A stretch of 12,167 bases of DNA from Acidimicrobiaceae bacterium RAAP-2 (GCA_001443545.1 LMAD01000043.1:1-12167); one strand, 5' to 3'; positions 1 through 8,281 are shown, numbered from the stretch's first letter. Notes: generated by a model not told the origin, from the sequence alone. Made by a program: numbers and translations.

Positions 1-1
1 T

Positions 2-2941
2 GCTGCAACTATCAACCCGACTACCTTCAGTTTGGGCGGTTCGACAACCGTTACTTTCACGAGTAACACCACGACGCTGTACCCAGGCGCTGCGGTTACC
101 TTGAATAGCAACTCTGCGGCCATCACTGGAACCATCGAATCAGTGACCAGCAACACGGTCTTCGTTGTCAGTGGTTTGTCTGCGGCTAACACAACGTTCG
201 GCACCACTCCCACGACCTACACCGCAGCCGTCGCTAGTGGCACGGTCTACGACTTCAACCAAGCAACCATTGGTGCTGGTTCGGGTGACACGCTTACCCT
301 CACAACGGGCTACAACGAATCGCCGAGTGGGTACGTAACCTTGGGTCAGGGATCGACGGGAACGATCTACATCTATGGAACGGGCTTTGCGTTCGACGGT
401 GGTAACACGTCGGTAGCGTCAACAGCCACCGGTGTAACGTTCACGTCCGCCTCTGAAACGGTTCTGGACAGCGCAACTGGTTTTGGCTATGTGTCAGCGA
501 CGTACTCGGTGGGAGCGGCAACATCGCCGAACTTCTACAACCTCACCGTCACCGACAACGCCGGAACAACTACGGCGTTGACCCCAGCCTTTGTAGTCAC
601 TGCCGCACCGGCGGTCACGGCGGTTTCACCGACTTCGGTCGCGACCAACACTGGCTTCACGCCGACGACGGTGACGCTTACCGGTTCGGGATTCCAGACC
701 GGCATGACCGCGTCTTTCACGAGCACGTCCGACGGCACCACACTGCTTTCGGGTACGGTCACAAACGTCACGGCGACGAGCGCCACGGTATCGGTCACGC
801 CTGAGAACAAAGCGACGTCTTCAACACCGACGGCTGGTACCTACGCCGTGACAGTGGCGAACACTGACGGTGGAACCTCGACGTCCGCAGGACTCTTGAC
901 GATTACTGGTCCCAGTATTGCGTCGGTCAGTCCGTCGTACCTGGCGATTCCTGCATCTGGTGCAGCGTCGGTGACGACGAACGTCACCATCACTGGTACG
1001 AACCTGCAGAACCTCGCGGTGGTCAGTCTTGGCGGTTCGGCTACATTGCCGGCGGTTGGAATTCCGACCTACACCAGCGCGACGTCTATCACGGTGCCAG
1101 TGACGGTTTCGAGTGGTGACGCCATGCAAGCCGTTTCCATCACGGTGCAGAACCCGGGAACTGGTGGCTCTGCGACGTTGACTGGCGCACTCGGCATCGG
1201 CACCGCGAGCACGGCTACGGGCAACGCGGCGACGATTACCGCCGCCACGAGCTTCGCGGTCAGCCCCGGTACTACGGGTAACTTGATCCTGACGGGCACG
1301 GGCTTCGTTCCCGGAGCAAATGCGAACATCGCCTTCTACCCAGGAACGTCAACGACACCTGAAACTGGCATCACCTGCAATCCGTCGAACACCACCGTTG
1401 TGTCGACTACGCAACTCTCCTGCACGGTAGTGGTGTCCACCGGCAGCACGAGTGGCAACCCCACCGTCTTTGGTGGCCCGGTAAGCGTCTCGGTGAACTT
1501 CGGCGGAACTGCCTCGACAGTGAGCAACGAGTTCGCGAACGCCTTGACGGTGACGGGTCCTCAGATCACCTCAGTTTCGCCCGCGAACTTCGTCGCCGGT
1601 ACCTCCATGGGAACGGTAACAATCACGGGCAGTGGCTTCACGAACGCGGCTTACACTTTCGCGTCCACGGGGACCACTGGCGTCGCGGCGGTGCAGTACG
1701 TATCGCCGACTGAGTTGCAGGTGACGGGTCTTTCCACCGGTGCCACTACTGGTCCGAAGTTCACGATGACGCTCACCCAGGGTGACGTTTCGGCGCAAGG
1801 GACCTTTGCCATTGGCGCGAGCCTCGGTAGCAACCTGAGCGTTAGTTACGCGTCGTCGACCATTTCTACCATCGGAGTTGGCGCGACCAACGCGGTGGTT
1901 ACGGTCGCTGGCTCGGGCTTCTTGCCAGGTGCGACGGTTTCCTTTACGAGTCCACTGATTACGGACACCGTGACCAACATTACGCCCGGCTCGATCTCGT
2001 TGAAGGTGTCGGTCGCATCGACCGCGATTGCGACGGGACTTACCGGTGCGACTTCGGGTGCTTTCACCGTGACGAATGTCAACGGTAGTGCTGGCACCGG
2101 AGCTGTCACGATAAGTGCAGCTCCTGGTGGCACGCTGAGCCAGAATTCGGTCATCGCGGGTGCGACGGCGGCAACGATCAACGTGACCAGTGGGAACTTC
2201 TCCTCGGCCACCAAGGTCACATCGTCGACACCACTGCTCACCCTCGGCACGCCGAGTTACAGCAGCGCGACTGGTGCGTACTCGTTCACGGCGTCGGCTC
2301 CGGCCATCACCGGAACAACGGCAGTCGGTTTGACGTTGACCTTCGTGAACCCTGACGGTGGTACAAGCACCGCGGCGTTCTCGGTCAACCCGCAGCCCAC
2401 TGTCACCGGTACCTACTACGTGCCGACGTTCTCGACCAACTACGAGGTTGCGGTTTCGGGTACGGGCTTCGAAAGCGGGATTGCCGCTACGAGCTCCAAC
2501 TCGGCCTACAGCGTGTTGGTTGCAGGCGTGAACACGACCGGTACGGTTGTGACCCTGTTGGTCACCACCACGTCGGCGGCCACGGCTGGAACCAGTAGCA
2601 ACATCACCTTGACCAACACTGACGGCAGTACCGTGACCTTCGCCCTCAACGGCGGACCGGTTCCGGTCGCGAAGGCCCCGGTTACCTTCAAGGTGTTCCG
2701 TGTCTTCGGTGTTGCGTTCGTCGGTAAGACGGTCACCATCAAGATTTCCGGTACCGGCTTCTACGGCCAGCCGAAGGTGACCAGCAACGTTGGTGGCATC
2801 AAGGCGGTTGTTTCGGGCGACACCGGAACAGTCCTGACTGTTCGTGTGACGGCAGCGGCGACTACGCCGCGCGGCGTTCACACCTTCACCGTCAGGCTTG
2901 CCAACGGCAAGTCGGCGACTGTTCGCTACAACCAGAAGTAA
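2..2941 (+). CDS. IPT/TIG-repeat surface protein (5' end outside window)
   Basis: The reading frame is open from base 2, so the visible 979 residues are the C-terminal part of a longer protein, and the signal peptide must lie upstream of the window. About nine IPT/TIG-type Ig-like units follow one another. Each is marked by a G[ST]GF-like turn (codons near 377, 682, 997, 1295, 1628, 1910, 2189, 2459 and 2750), giving a period of roughly 90-110 residues. Several units open with an SVSP-type strand. The protein is rich in Thr, Ser, Gly, Ala and Val. Only two cysteines are seen, in the unit near residues 450-475, and they could pair. The first 890 visible residues contain 4 Lys and no Arg, while the last 89 contain 8 Lys and 5 Arg. 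There is no LPxTG motif or C-terminal membrane segment. In other bacteria such repeats form extracellular stalks or adhesins; that role here is inferred. Confidence 0.85.
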   Translation, partial: AATINPTTFSLGGSTTVTFTSNTTTLYPGAAVTLNSNSAAITGTIESVTSNTVFVVSGLSAANTTFGTTPTTYTAAVASGTVYDFNQATIGAGSGDTLTLTTGYNESPSGYVTLGQGSTGTIYIYGTGFAFDGGNTSVASTATGVTFTSASETVLDSATGFGYVSATYSVGAATSPNFYNLTVTDNAGTTTALTPAFVVTAAPAVTAVSPTSVATNTGFTPTTVTLTGSGFQTGMTASFTSTSDGTTLLSGTVTNVTATSATVSVTPENKATSSTPTAGTYAVTVANTDGGTSTSAGLLTITGPSIASVSPSYLAIPASGAASVTTNVTITGTNLQNLAVVSLGGSATLPAVGIPTYTSATSITVPVTVSSGDAMQAVSITVQNPGTGGSATLTGALGIGTASTATGNAATITAATSFAVSPGTTGNLILTGTGFVPGANANIAFYPGTSTTPETGITCNPSNTTVVSTTQLSCTVVVSTGSTSGNPTVFGGPVSVSVNFGGTASTVSNEFANALTVTGPQITSVSPANFVAGTSMGTVTITGSGFTNAAYTFASTGTTGVAAVQYVSPTELQVTGLSTGATTGPKFTMTLTQGDVSAQGTFAIGASLGSNLSVSYASSTISTIGVGATNAVVTVAGSGFLPGATVSFTSPLITDTVTNITPGSISLKVSVASTAIATGLTGATSGAFTVTNVNGSAGTGAVTISAAPGGTLSQNSVIAGATAATINVTSGNFSSATKVTSSTPLLTLGTPSYSSATGAYSFTASAPAITGTTAVGLTLTFVNPDGGTSTAAFSVNPQPTVTGTYYVPTFSTNYEVAVSGTGFESGIAATSSNSAYSVLVAGVNTTGTVVTLLVTTTSAATAGTSSNITLTNTDGSTVTFALNGGPVPVAKAPVTFKVFRVFGVAFVGKTVTIKISGTGFYGQPKVTSNVGGIKAVVSGDTGTVLTVRVTAAATTPRGVHTFTVRLANGKSATVRYNQK

Positions 2942-2958
2942 TCTCAGCAGTCCCTTGT

Positions 2959-2992
2959 CAAGAGGCCCCCTCCTTCGGGAGGGGGCCTCTTG
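2959..2992 (+). terminator. Perfect 15-bp hairpin with UUCG tetraloop after the IPT/TIG gene
   Basis: Bases 2959-2973 pair without mismatch with 2978-2992 around the loop TTCG, which is closed by a C-G pair. The hairpin starts 17 bases after the TAA stop of the IPT/TIG gene. No T-run follows on either strand, so this is not a textbook intrinsic terminator. It could stabilise the 3' end of the mRNA, or stop polymerase by stem strength alone. Because it is symmetric and sits between convergent genes, it could serve both directions. Confidence 0.7.
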
Positions 2993-3122
2993 CTGTGTGC
3001 CTGCGGAATTTCGTGAGGCGTTGTCGACTTCGTTTCACGCGCAGCGTGGCCGAAAGGATGTTCGTTAGCATTGTGTGGTACCGCTCGGACGACTGAGTTG
3101 CGGGTTCGAGCTTGATTACGCG
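2993..3122. other. Intergenic spacer between convergent genes
   Basis: No gene is supported here. An imperfect hairpin lies at 3028-3056, with a 5-bp core CACGC/GCGTG around a GCA loop and further partial pairing outside it. It could help end transcription of the - strand S51 gene, but no T-run follows it. A GGTTCGAG string near 3105 resembles a tRNA T-loop, but the flanking bases do not pair. Confidence 0.4.
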
Positions 3123-4223
3123 TTAACTGTTGGTGATTGACCAGCGCGTCCCGGTGGGTTCGTCGGCTATTGCGACTCCGGCTACGATGAGTGCGTCGCG
3201 TAGACGGTCTGCGGTGTCGAACTGTTTGGAACCACGGGCAGAATCACGAATTCGTACCACCTCTTCTATGAGCGCCGTAACGTCGACGGTGCTCGTGGTG
3301 GCTCCGTCGGCGAGGCGAACCAGGCGCGCGAGTGCTTCGGTGCCCGCTGGACCGCCGCGAGTGACGAGTTCGGCGAGGGTCAGGTTGTTGGAACGTGAGT
3401 CATCGTTCGTGGGGAGCACCCGCGTTCTTGGTGCCACTGGCTGAGAGCGAAGCGCTGAGAGCGGTGTCGGTGCTTGGGAGGTGAGCGTGATTACGGTGCC
3501 GTGATGGCGCCAGTAGGCGTTGCCCCGTCCTATGACGCGCGCCTCACCGGCTCCGAGGTCGAAGAGAAGTGCGGTGTGTTCGTCGATGCCGAGAGTCGCA
3601 ACGTTCTCTGGTAGTTGGGATTCGAGTAGTTCGAGGCGTCGTTCGCCGAGGTAGCAGTAGCGGGTGTCGTAATTCGACCCCTCGTGATTATCGAAGTGGG
3701 GGATGACCACGCAGTTGAGACCGAGTCGGGCCGTGAGGTCGAGCCCCTTGAGCCAGTGGGGTGCGTCACCGACCTTGTAGATCTCGTAGATTGGGGCGGT
3801 GAAGGCGCCGAGGGTTAGCGTTGCGGCCGAACTGAAGCACAGCACGCCGTCGTGTTCGAGCACAGAAATGAAGTCGTCGACTAAATCGAGGGGTCGCCAT
3901 TGCTTGAGGGCGTAGCTCGGGCTGCCGGGGCCGGCGAAGACGTAGTCGGCTTCTCGGACGCGCTGCTTGGCGATGGTCCGTTCCAGGGGGCTCGCAGTTT
4001 CATAGTTGGTGAAGGTGACCGTGTCAAGGGTCCGGTGCAGCGAGACCTCGAAGTAACCCGCAATCTTCTCGGTCATCTGGGGAACGTTCTCTTGGAACCC
4101 GTAGGAGGTATCGAGATTGATCGCGGTGCCCTCGGGGTGTCGTGCGAGAAGGGCACGGTGCACCTTGGTCATACCGGGCGCCGTCTCGCCCGATCCCAAC
4201 AGTGCGAGAACGCCGGTGTGCAC
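3123..4223 (-). CDS. Peptidase S51/cyanophycinase-like protein with CysS-type C-terminal domain
   Basis: The 366-residue product has two parts. Residues 1-250 resemble the class-I amidotransferase-like fold of peptidase S51 (dipeptidase E/cyanophycinase). A GSGET segment lies near residue 10 and an AGPGSPSY segment near 97-104. The nucleophile elbow is FSSAA, with Ser131 or Ser132 as candidate nucleophile. A PHFD segment contains His176, and GIDEH contains Glu215. These match the Ser-His-Glu order of the family, although the usual GxSAG elbow is altered. After a linker, residues 316-366 resemble the helical tail of cysteinyl-tRNA synthetase (an RDxAR...F..AD.LRD.L...G..I.DEPTGTRW pattern). 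The substrate is unknown; an Asp/Glu-type peptide or a tRNA/aminoacyl-related ligand are possibilities. The start is GTG at 4223, because an in-frame stop lies 21 bases upstream and no other start fits. No well-placed Shine-Dalgarno is seen. Confidence 0.85.
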   Translation of the reverse strand: MHTGVLALLGSGETAPGMTKVHRALLARHPEGTAINLDTSYGFQENVPQMTEKIAGYFEVSLHRTLDTVTFTNYETASPLERTIAKQRVREADYVFAGPGSPSYALKQWRPLDLVDDFISVLEHDGVLCFSSAATLTLGAFTAPIYEIYKVGDAPHWLKGLDLTARLGLNCVVIPHFDNHEGSNYDTRYCYLGERRLELLESQLPENVATLGIDEHTALLFDLGAGEARVIGRGNAYWRHHGTVITLTSQAPTPLSALRSQPVAPRTRVLPTNDDSRSNNLTLAELVTRGGPAGTEALARLVRLADGATTSTVDVTALIEEVVRIRDSARGSKQFDTADRLRDALIVAGVAIADEPTGTRWSITNS

Positions 4224-4235
4224 CCCTTGAGCGTA
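4224..4235 (-). promoter_or_regulatory. Candidate leaderless -10 for the S51 gene
   Basis: On the - strand the hexamer TACGCT (4235 to 4230) is followed by six bases and then the GTG start at 4223. This is the spacing expected if transcription begins at the first base of the start codon. No convincing -35 box is seen at 16-18 bases. The AAGGG next to the GTG is too close to act as a normal ribosome binding site. Confidence 0.4.
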
Positions 4236-4272
4236 CCGGCTCGCTCAGACCAACCGACGCTTGGCGATACCA

Positions 4273-4290
4273 GTGCTCGTGCTCGTGCTC
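4273..4290. repeat. Three perfect tandem GTGCTC hexamers
   Basis: GTGCTC occurs three times in direct succession in the 173-bp spacer between the divergent S51 and Ig/FN3 genes. It may be an operator-like array or a simple short repeat. Nothing else in the window supports either reading. Confidence 0.5.
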
Positions 4291-4385
4291 CAAGTCTTAG
4301 ATATTTGGGGGAATCTCGTGGGGTGATCTTGGGCGAGCGTTGTGGCGCGTGTCGGGGGTAGTAGACCTGTAAGGGATACCGCTCT

Positions 4386-4391
4386 GGGAGG
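4386..4391 (+). promoter_or_regulatory. Shine-Dalgarno site of the Ig-like/FN3 gene
   Basis: GGGAGG lies five bases before the ATG at 4397. It is the clearest ribosome binding site in the window and fixes the start of the long surface-protein gene. The neighbouring genes lack such a site, so this mRNA probably has a leader. I could not place its promoter with confidence. Confidence 0.75.
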
Positions 4392-4396
4392 TCGCA

Positions 4397-7300
4397 ATGT
4401 TGGTAGGTGCACGCATATACCGAAGTCTGACGATCTTGGTCGCGGGGGTCATGGCCGTCGCGACGATGACTCTCGGTGTGGCGAGTGTGGCGAGCGCCGC
4501 CGACAGCCTGGCGATCACTGGGACGAACGGTACGCAACTCCCCAGTACGTTGTCCGTCGGTATCACGGGTGGATCGGGGTCGTACTCCTACCAGTGGTAC
4601 CACTGCTCGAGTTCCGTGGCGTCGACTTCGGCAGCGACCGTCTCGATCCCGACTGGTTGCACGTCCATCCCGTCCTCGAGCACGAGCGCGACATACGTGC
4701 TCACGGATACTGACTACGGCAAATACATGACCGTCGTGGTGACCGATGCCAGCGTTGAGTACTTGGCGGCCTCGTCACCGATCGTTACTGTGTCGCCGCC
4801 ATCGGCTACGACACCTACCCTCGCTGTTTCGAGTGCGACACCGCAACTCGGAACTCCGGTGACGGCGAGTAACAACTTTGTGCTCGGTTCGGGCGATATC
4901 CAGCACGGGATCACCGCGTTTGTCGCTACGAACGTGTCGTATCAGTGGTACGACTGTGCGAGCAACGTGACCGTTGGGTCTCCCACAACTGCCGCACCGA
5001 ATTGCACGCTAATTAGCGGTCAGACCGGGACCTCGTACACGCCGACCACATCAGACGTCCTCAACAACGATCAACTCCTCGTTGCTGAACAAGTCACCAA
5101 TACTGCTGGCTCGGTAACCGTCTACTCCGCAACGACGAGTGTCGTCGCGGGATCGGCGCCGACGCTGACGACTCCACCGACAGTGGCGCTGTCCGCGCTC
5201 TCGGTCGCGTTGAGCAATTTCGGAACCTGGGGGGGGACGCCAAATCCTCCGACTTCGTACACAGTGACGTGGTATCGCTGTCTCACGGCGGTCGGTGCCG
5301 CGACTACCACGCTGCCGACGGCGTGTGGCAGCGCAGGTTTGAATGGTGCACCAACGCTCCTCGCTACGTTCAGTTCCGTCAGCTCCACGTCGAGTGCGGT
5401 TTACACGCTGCAGAGCGCGGACGTCGGGACCTACATCTTCGCCGGGGTAAGTGCCGATAACGGCTTCCAGAGCGCCGTCACCTCCTACACCGTCAGTGCG
5501 AGTGCCGTTCCCCAACAAGGGCCACTTCCCACGTCGGTCCCTTGGGTATCGGGTACGGCGGTGGGCGGGCTGTCGCTCACGGTGAACCCAGGAGCGTGGA
5601 CGGGTCTTCCCACTCCGGTCACTCACTATCAGTGGTACCTGTGCACGACCAGCACGGCTACGTCGGGAGGTTCCGTCGCTGGCGGAACGGGCGCGACCCC
5701 ATCGGCATTCTCCGGTTGTACTCCGGAGTCCACTGGTTCGTCGCAACTCGTATCGTCGAGTTGGCCAACCTCCGACTACTTAATCCCGGTCATCACTGAG
5801 ACGACCACGTACGGATCGACCAACGACTACTACCAGGCGTGGCCCGCGCAGACCCAGATCACGACGGCAGCTGCGCCCACACTCACCGTCGCAGAGAATC
5901 TGGCGAATAACGCCACGTATGACGCGAGTGCTGCAGCGACGGGGGGGACCGCGGGCCTCACCTACTCGTACGACTACGAGTGGTACGCCTGCAGTGGCCC
6001 ACTGTCGACGTCCCCAACGACGACTCCCGTCACGTCGGGGACGGGCGCGAACTCCTTCACCGGGCCGGTGACGTTGAGTGGATCATGCACAGCGCTGGCG
6101 TCGGGGGCAAGCTACACCGTCTCGACCTCGACGTACGTCGGCCAGAGCCTCGTCGCCGAAGTGATCGCCACGGTTCCAGGCGTCGGTTGGTGGATGAACT
6201 ACACCACGGAGGTCGCGCTGACTTCGGCGGCTGCGAACGTTTCGGCAGTGACCGTGGCCACGACACCCACCGGTTCACAGGCGACTAATACGCCAGTGGG
6301 TTCGATGCTCTACGCTACGCCGACGATTTCGGCCATGCCGGCCGTCACACCAACCTACGAGTGGCTCCTCTGCACATCGGCGAATAGCGCTGGTAGTACG
6401 CCGACGAATTGTGGCACGTCGCTAAGTTCCGCATCATCGTACGCAATGACCCTCACCACGGCACAGTTGAATAGCGGTTCCACCTACTACGTGGTCGTGA
6501 TGGTCATCGCCGGATTGTCGAATTACTACTCCGCGAGTGTCACCTTGACTTCAGCTCCGCCAGCCCTCGTCTCGTACCCGACCGTCCCCACGACAGCGTC
6601 GACGGTAACGGCGCTCGTGGCGACGCAGAGTACGTGGCTCGGCGCTCCGACGCCGACCTTGACGAACCAGTGGTACTACTGCACGAGTTCAGTCGCTGCG
6701 GCGAGTAACGCTCTCGCGGCCAACTGCTACGTCATCGGTGGCGCAACGGGATTGTCGTTCCAGCCGACGGCCAGCTACGCGAATGACTACTTCCTCATCT
6801 CAACGACCGCGAATAATGGCATCACAATCGGGGGGGCGGCGACCACCAAGACCGTCTACTCGGCCTCGACCACTCTGCCCCTCGTGGCGACGCTCTCGAT
6901 CACCGCTCTCGTGATCAGCGGCGTCCCGGCGGTCGGCGGCACGTTGACGAGTAGCGCGACGGTATCCTCAGGATCGACGTACACGACGGTCTACCAGTGG
7001 TACGAGTGCACGACCCCGATTAGTTCGGGCGTCTCGCTGCCGTCGAACTGCTACGCAATCGCTGGAGCGACGGGTTCGTCGTTCTCACCGACCTCGAACC
7101 AGGCTTCGTACTACCTGACCATTCTCGAGACGGTCTCGGGCAGTGGCACCTCGGCCTCAATGGTCGCTGCGGCGACGGGACTCGTGACCACAAGTGCACC
7201 TGGATCGCCGACCTCGGTCACGGCGATTGCCGGAATGGGCCAGGCGACCATCTCGTGGATTGCCCCGACCGCGGGCTTAGCGGTCACCTCGTACCACGTG

Positions 7301-8272
7301 CTCGCCTCGAACGGTTCGACATGCACCACGACGACTACGTCGTGCGTCGTGACCGGGTTGCTCTACGGGACGTACTACACCTTCACCGTGACCGCGACCA
7401 ATGGCTACGGCACGAGCCCGGCCTCAGCGGCCTCGAACGCGATCACGCCGAGCGAGTCAAACCCCGCGGCCCCGACCGCGGTGGTGGCCGTCGCCAGTAA
7501 TCAGTCGGCGACGGTCAGTTGGACCGCGGCGGCGAACAACGGTTCTCTGGTGACGCTCTACGTCGTCACGGCCAACCCCGGTGGGCTCAGCTGCACGAGT
7601 ACGACCACGAGCTGTACGGTGAGCGGGCTCACTAACGGCACGGCCTACACCTTCACGGTCACCGCCCACAACGCGGTGGGCACTGGACCGGTCTCGCTCG
7701 CTTCGGCCGCGGTGACCCCGAAGGTCGTCGCGCCCAACGCACCGGTGAACCTGACCATGCGCCGCATCGCGCACGGCTTCGTCGTCGTCTGGAAGCCGGG
7801 CATCGCCAACGGCGCGGTCGTCACGGGCTACCTCGTCTCGGTAGTCGGTGGCGGACGGAGCTACAGCTGTTCGACGACCACGACGTACTCCTGTGCGGTG
7901 CGAAATCTCGTCTACGGCGTGCACTACAGCGTCTCGGTCGCGGCAAAGGGTGCCGGCGGGAATACCTCGGCCGCCTTCTCGGGCCTACGCGTCGCGGCCG
8001 GCCCGCCGTCGGCCCCGTACATCTGGCACAGCGTGCGAGGTCACGGCGTGGTGATCATCTACTTCCGCGCTCCCAAGGCGCTCAACGGCGCGCCCGTCGC
8101 CTACTACCAGTACTTGCTGAACGGCCACTGGACTGTCCAGGCGGTGAAGGGCAAGCTCTTCGTCGTGCTGCGGGGCCTGCGTTCGGGCACCGCTTACGTG
8201 CTGCGCGTGCGCGCGATCAGCGTCGGCGGTGCCTCGGGTGCGTCGAACCCGATGCGGGTGGTCACGCTCTAG
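4397..8272 (+). CDS. Secreted surface protein: eight Ig-like QWYxC repeats plus four FN3 domains
   Basis: The 1291-residue product begins with a Sec signal peptide: Arg6 and Arg9, a hydrophobic core at 11-29, and an ASA site that suggests cleavage after residue 34. Eight Ig-like units follow, with QWYxC-type cores near residues 66, 183, 291, 412, 528, 655, 758 and 867. Each has a second cysteine 12-40 residues on and an edge strand such as YTLTSADVG. Four FN3 domains start near 933, 1022, 1112 and 1203. The first three carry a close cysteine pair (C-x6-C or C-x7-C). All 22 cysteines fall in these pairs, which suggests disulfides outside the cell. Residues 35-1108 hold only 2 Lys and 1 Arg, while the last 183 hold 18 basic residues. 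No LPxTG motif or terminal membrane anchor is seen. The likely role is an adhesin, surface layer or matrix protein. Third-position GC rises towards the 3' end. Confidence 0.88.
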   Translation: MLVGARIYRSLTILVAGVMAVATMTLGVASVASAADSLAITGTNGTQLPSTLSVGITGGSGSYSYQWYHCSSSVASTSAATVSIPTGCTSIPSSSTSATYVLTDTDYGKYMTVVVTDASVEYLAASSPIVTVSPPSATTPTLAVSSATPQLGTPVTASNNFVLGSGDIQHGITAFVATNVSYQWYDCASNVTVGSPTTAAPNCTLISGQTGTSYTPTTSDVLNNDQLLVAEQVTNTAGSVTVYSATTSVVAGSAPTLTTPPTVALSALSVALSNFGTWGGTPNPPTSYTVTWYRCLTAVGAATTTLPTACGSAGLNGAPTLLATFSSVSSTSSAVYTLQSADVGTYIFAGVSADNGFQSAVTSYTVSASAVPQQGPLPTSVPWVSGTAVGGLSLTVNPGAWTGLPTPVTHYQWYLCTTSTATSGGSVAGGTGATPSAFSGCTPESTGSSQLVSSSWPTSDYLIPVITETTTYGSTNDYYQAWPAQTQITTAAAPTLTVAENLANNATYDASAAATGGTAGLTYSYDYEWYACSGPLSTSPTTTPVTSGTGANSFTGPVTLSGSCTALASGASYTVSTSTYVGQSLVAEVIATVPGVGWWMNYTTEVALTSAAANVSAVTVATTPTGSQATNTPVGSMLYATPTISAMPAVTPTYEWLLCTSANSAGSTPTNCGTSLSSASSYAMTLTTAQLNSGSTYYVVVMVIAGLSNYYSASVTLTSAPPALVSYPTVPTTASTVTALVATQSTWLGAPTPTLTNQWYYCTSSVAAASNALAANCYVIGGATGLSFQPTASYANDYFLISTTANNGITIGGAATTKTVYSASTTLPLVATLSITALVISGVPAVGGTLTSSATVSSGSTYTTVYQWYECTTPISSGVSLPSNCYAIAGATGSSFSPTSNQASYYLTILETVSGSGTSASMVAAATGLVTTSAPGSPTSVTAIAGMGQATISWIAPTAGLAVTSYHVLASNGSTCTTTTTSCVVTGLLYGTYYTFTVTATNGYGTSPASAASNAITPSESNPAAPTAVVAVASNQSATVSWTAAANNGSLVTLYVVTANPGGLSCTSTTTSCTVSGLTNGTAYTFTVTAHNAVGTGPVSLASAAVTPKVVAPNAPVNLTMRRIAHGFVVVWKPGIANGAVVTGYLVSVVGGGRSYSCSTTTTYSCAVRNLVYGVHYSVSVAAKGAGGNTSAAFSGLRVAAGPPSAPYIWHSVRGHGVVIIYFRAPKALNGAPVAYYQYLLNGHWTVQAVKGKLFVVLRGLRSGTAYVLRVRAISVGGASGASNPMRVVTL

Positions 8273-8281
8273 CCAACGCGA

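Noticed and set aside
1571..2881. 436-codon - strand frame opposite the IPT/TIG gene
   Set aside because: It is an Arg/Gly/Thr-rich shadow produced by repetitive Thr and Ser codons on the + strand, with no recognisable family.
3095..3120. tRNA-like GGTTCGAG T-loop string in the convergent spacer
   Set aside because: The flanks do not form a T-stem and no acceptor or anticodon arms are found around it.
4224..4396. Sigma-70 promoter for the Ig-like/FN3 gene
   Set aside because: Several TA-rich hexamers (near 4297, 4359 and 4370) exist, but none has a -35 partner at 16-18 bases that I would defend.
5051..5746. 231-codon - strand frame inside the Ig-like/FN3 gene
   Set aside because: It has shadow composition and no start signal, and the sense frame has clear domains.
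4397..7200. Short exact DNA repeats suggesting recent duplication of the Ig-like units
   Set aside because: The repeats match at protein motif level only. The DNA around the QWYxC cores has diverged, so the duplications look old.
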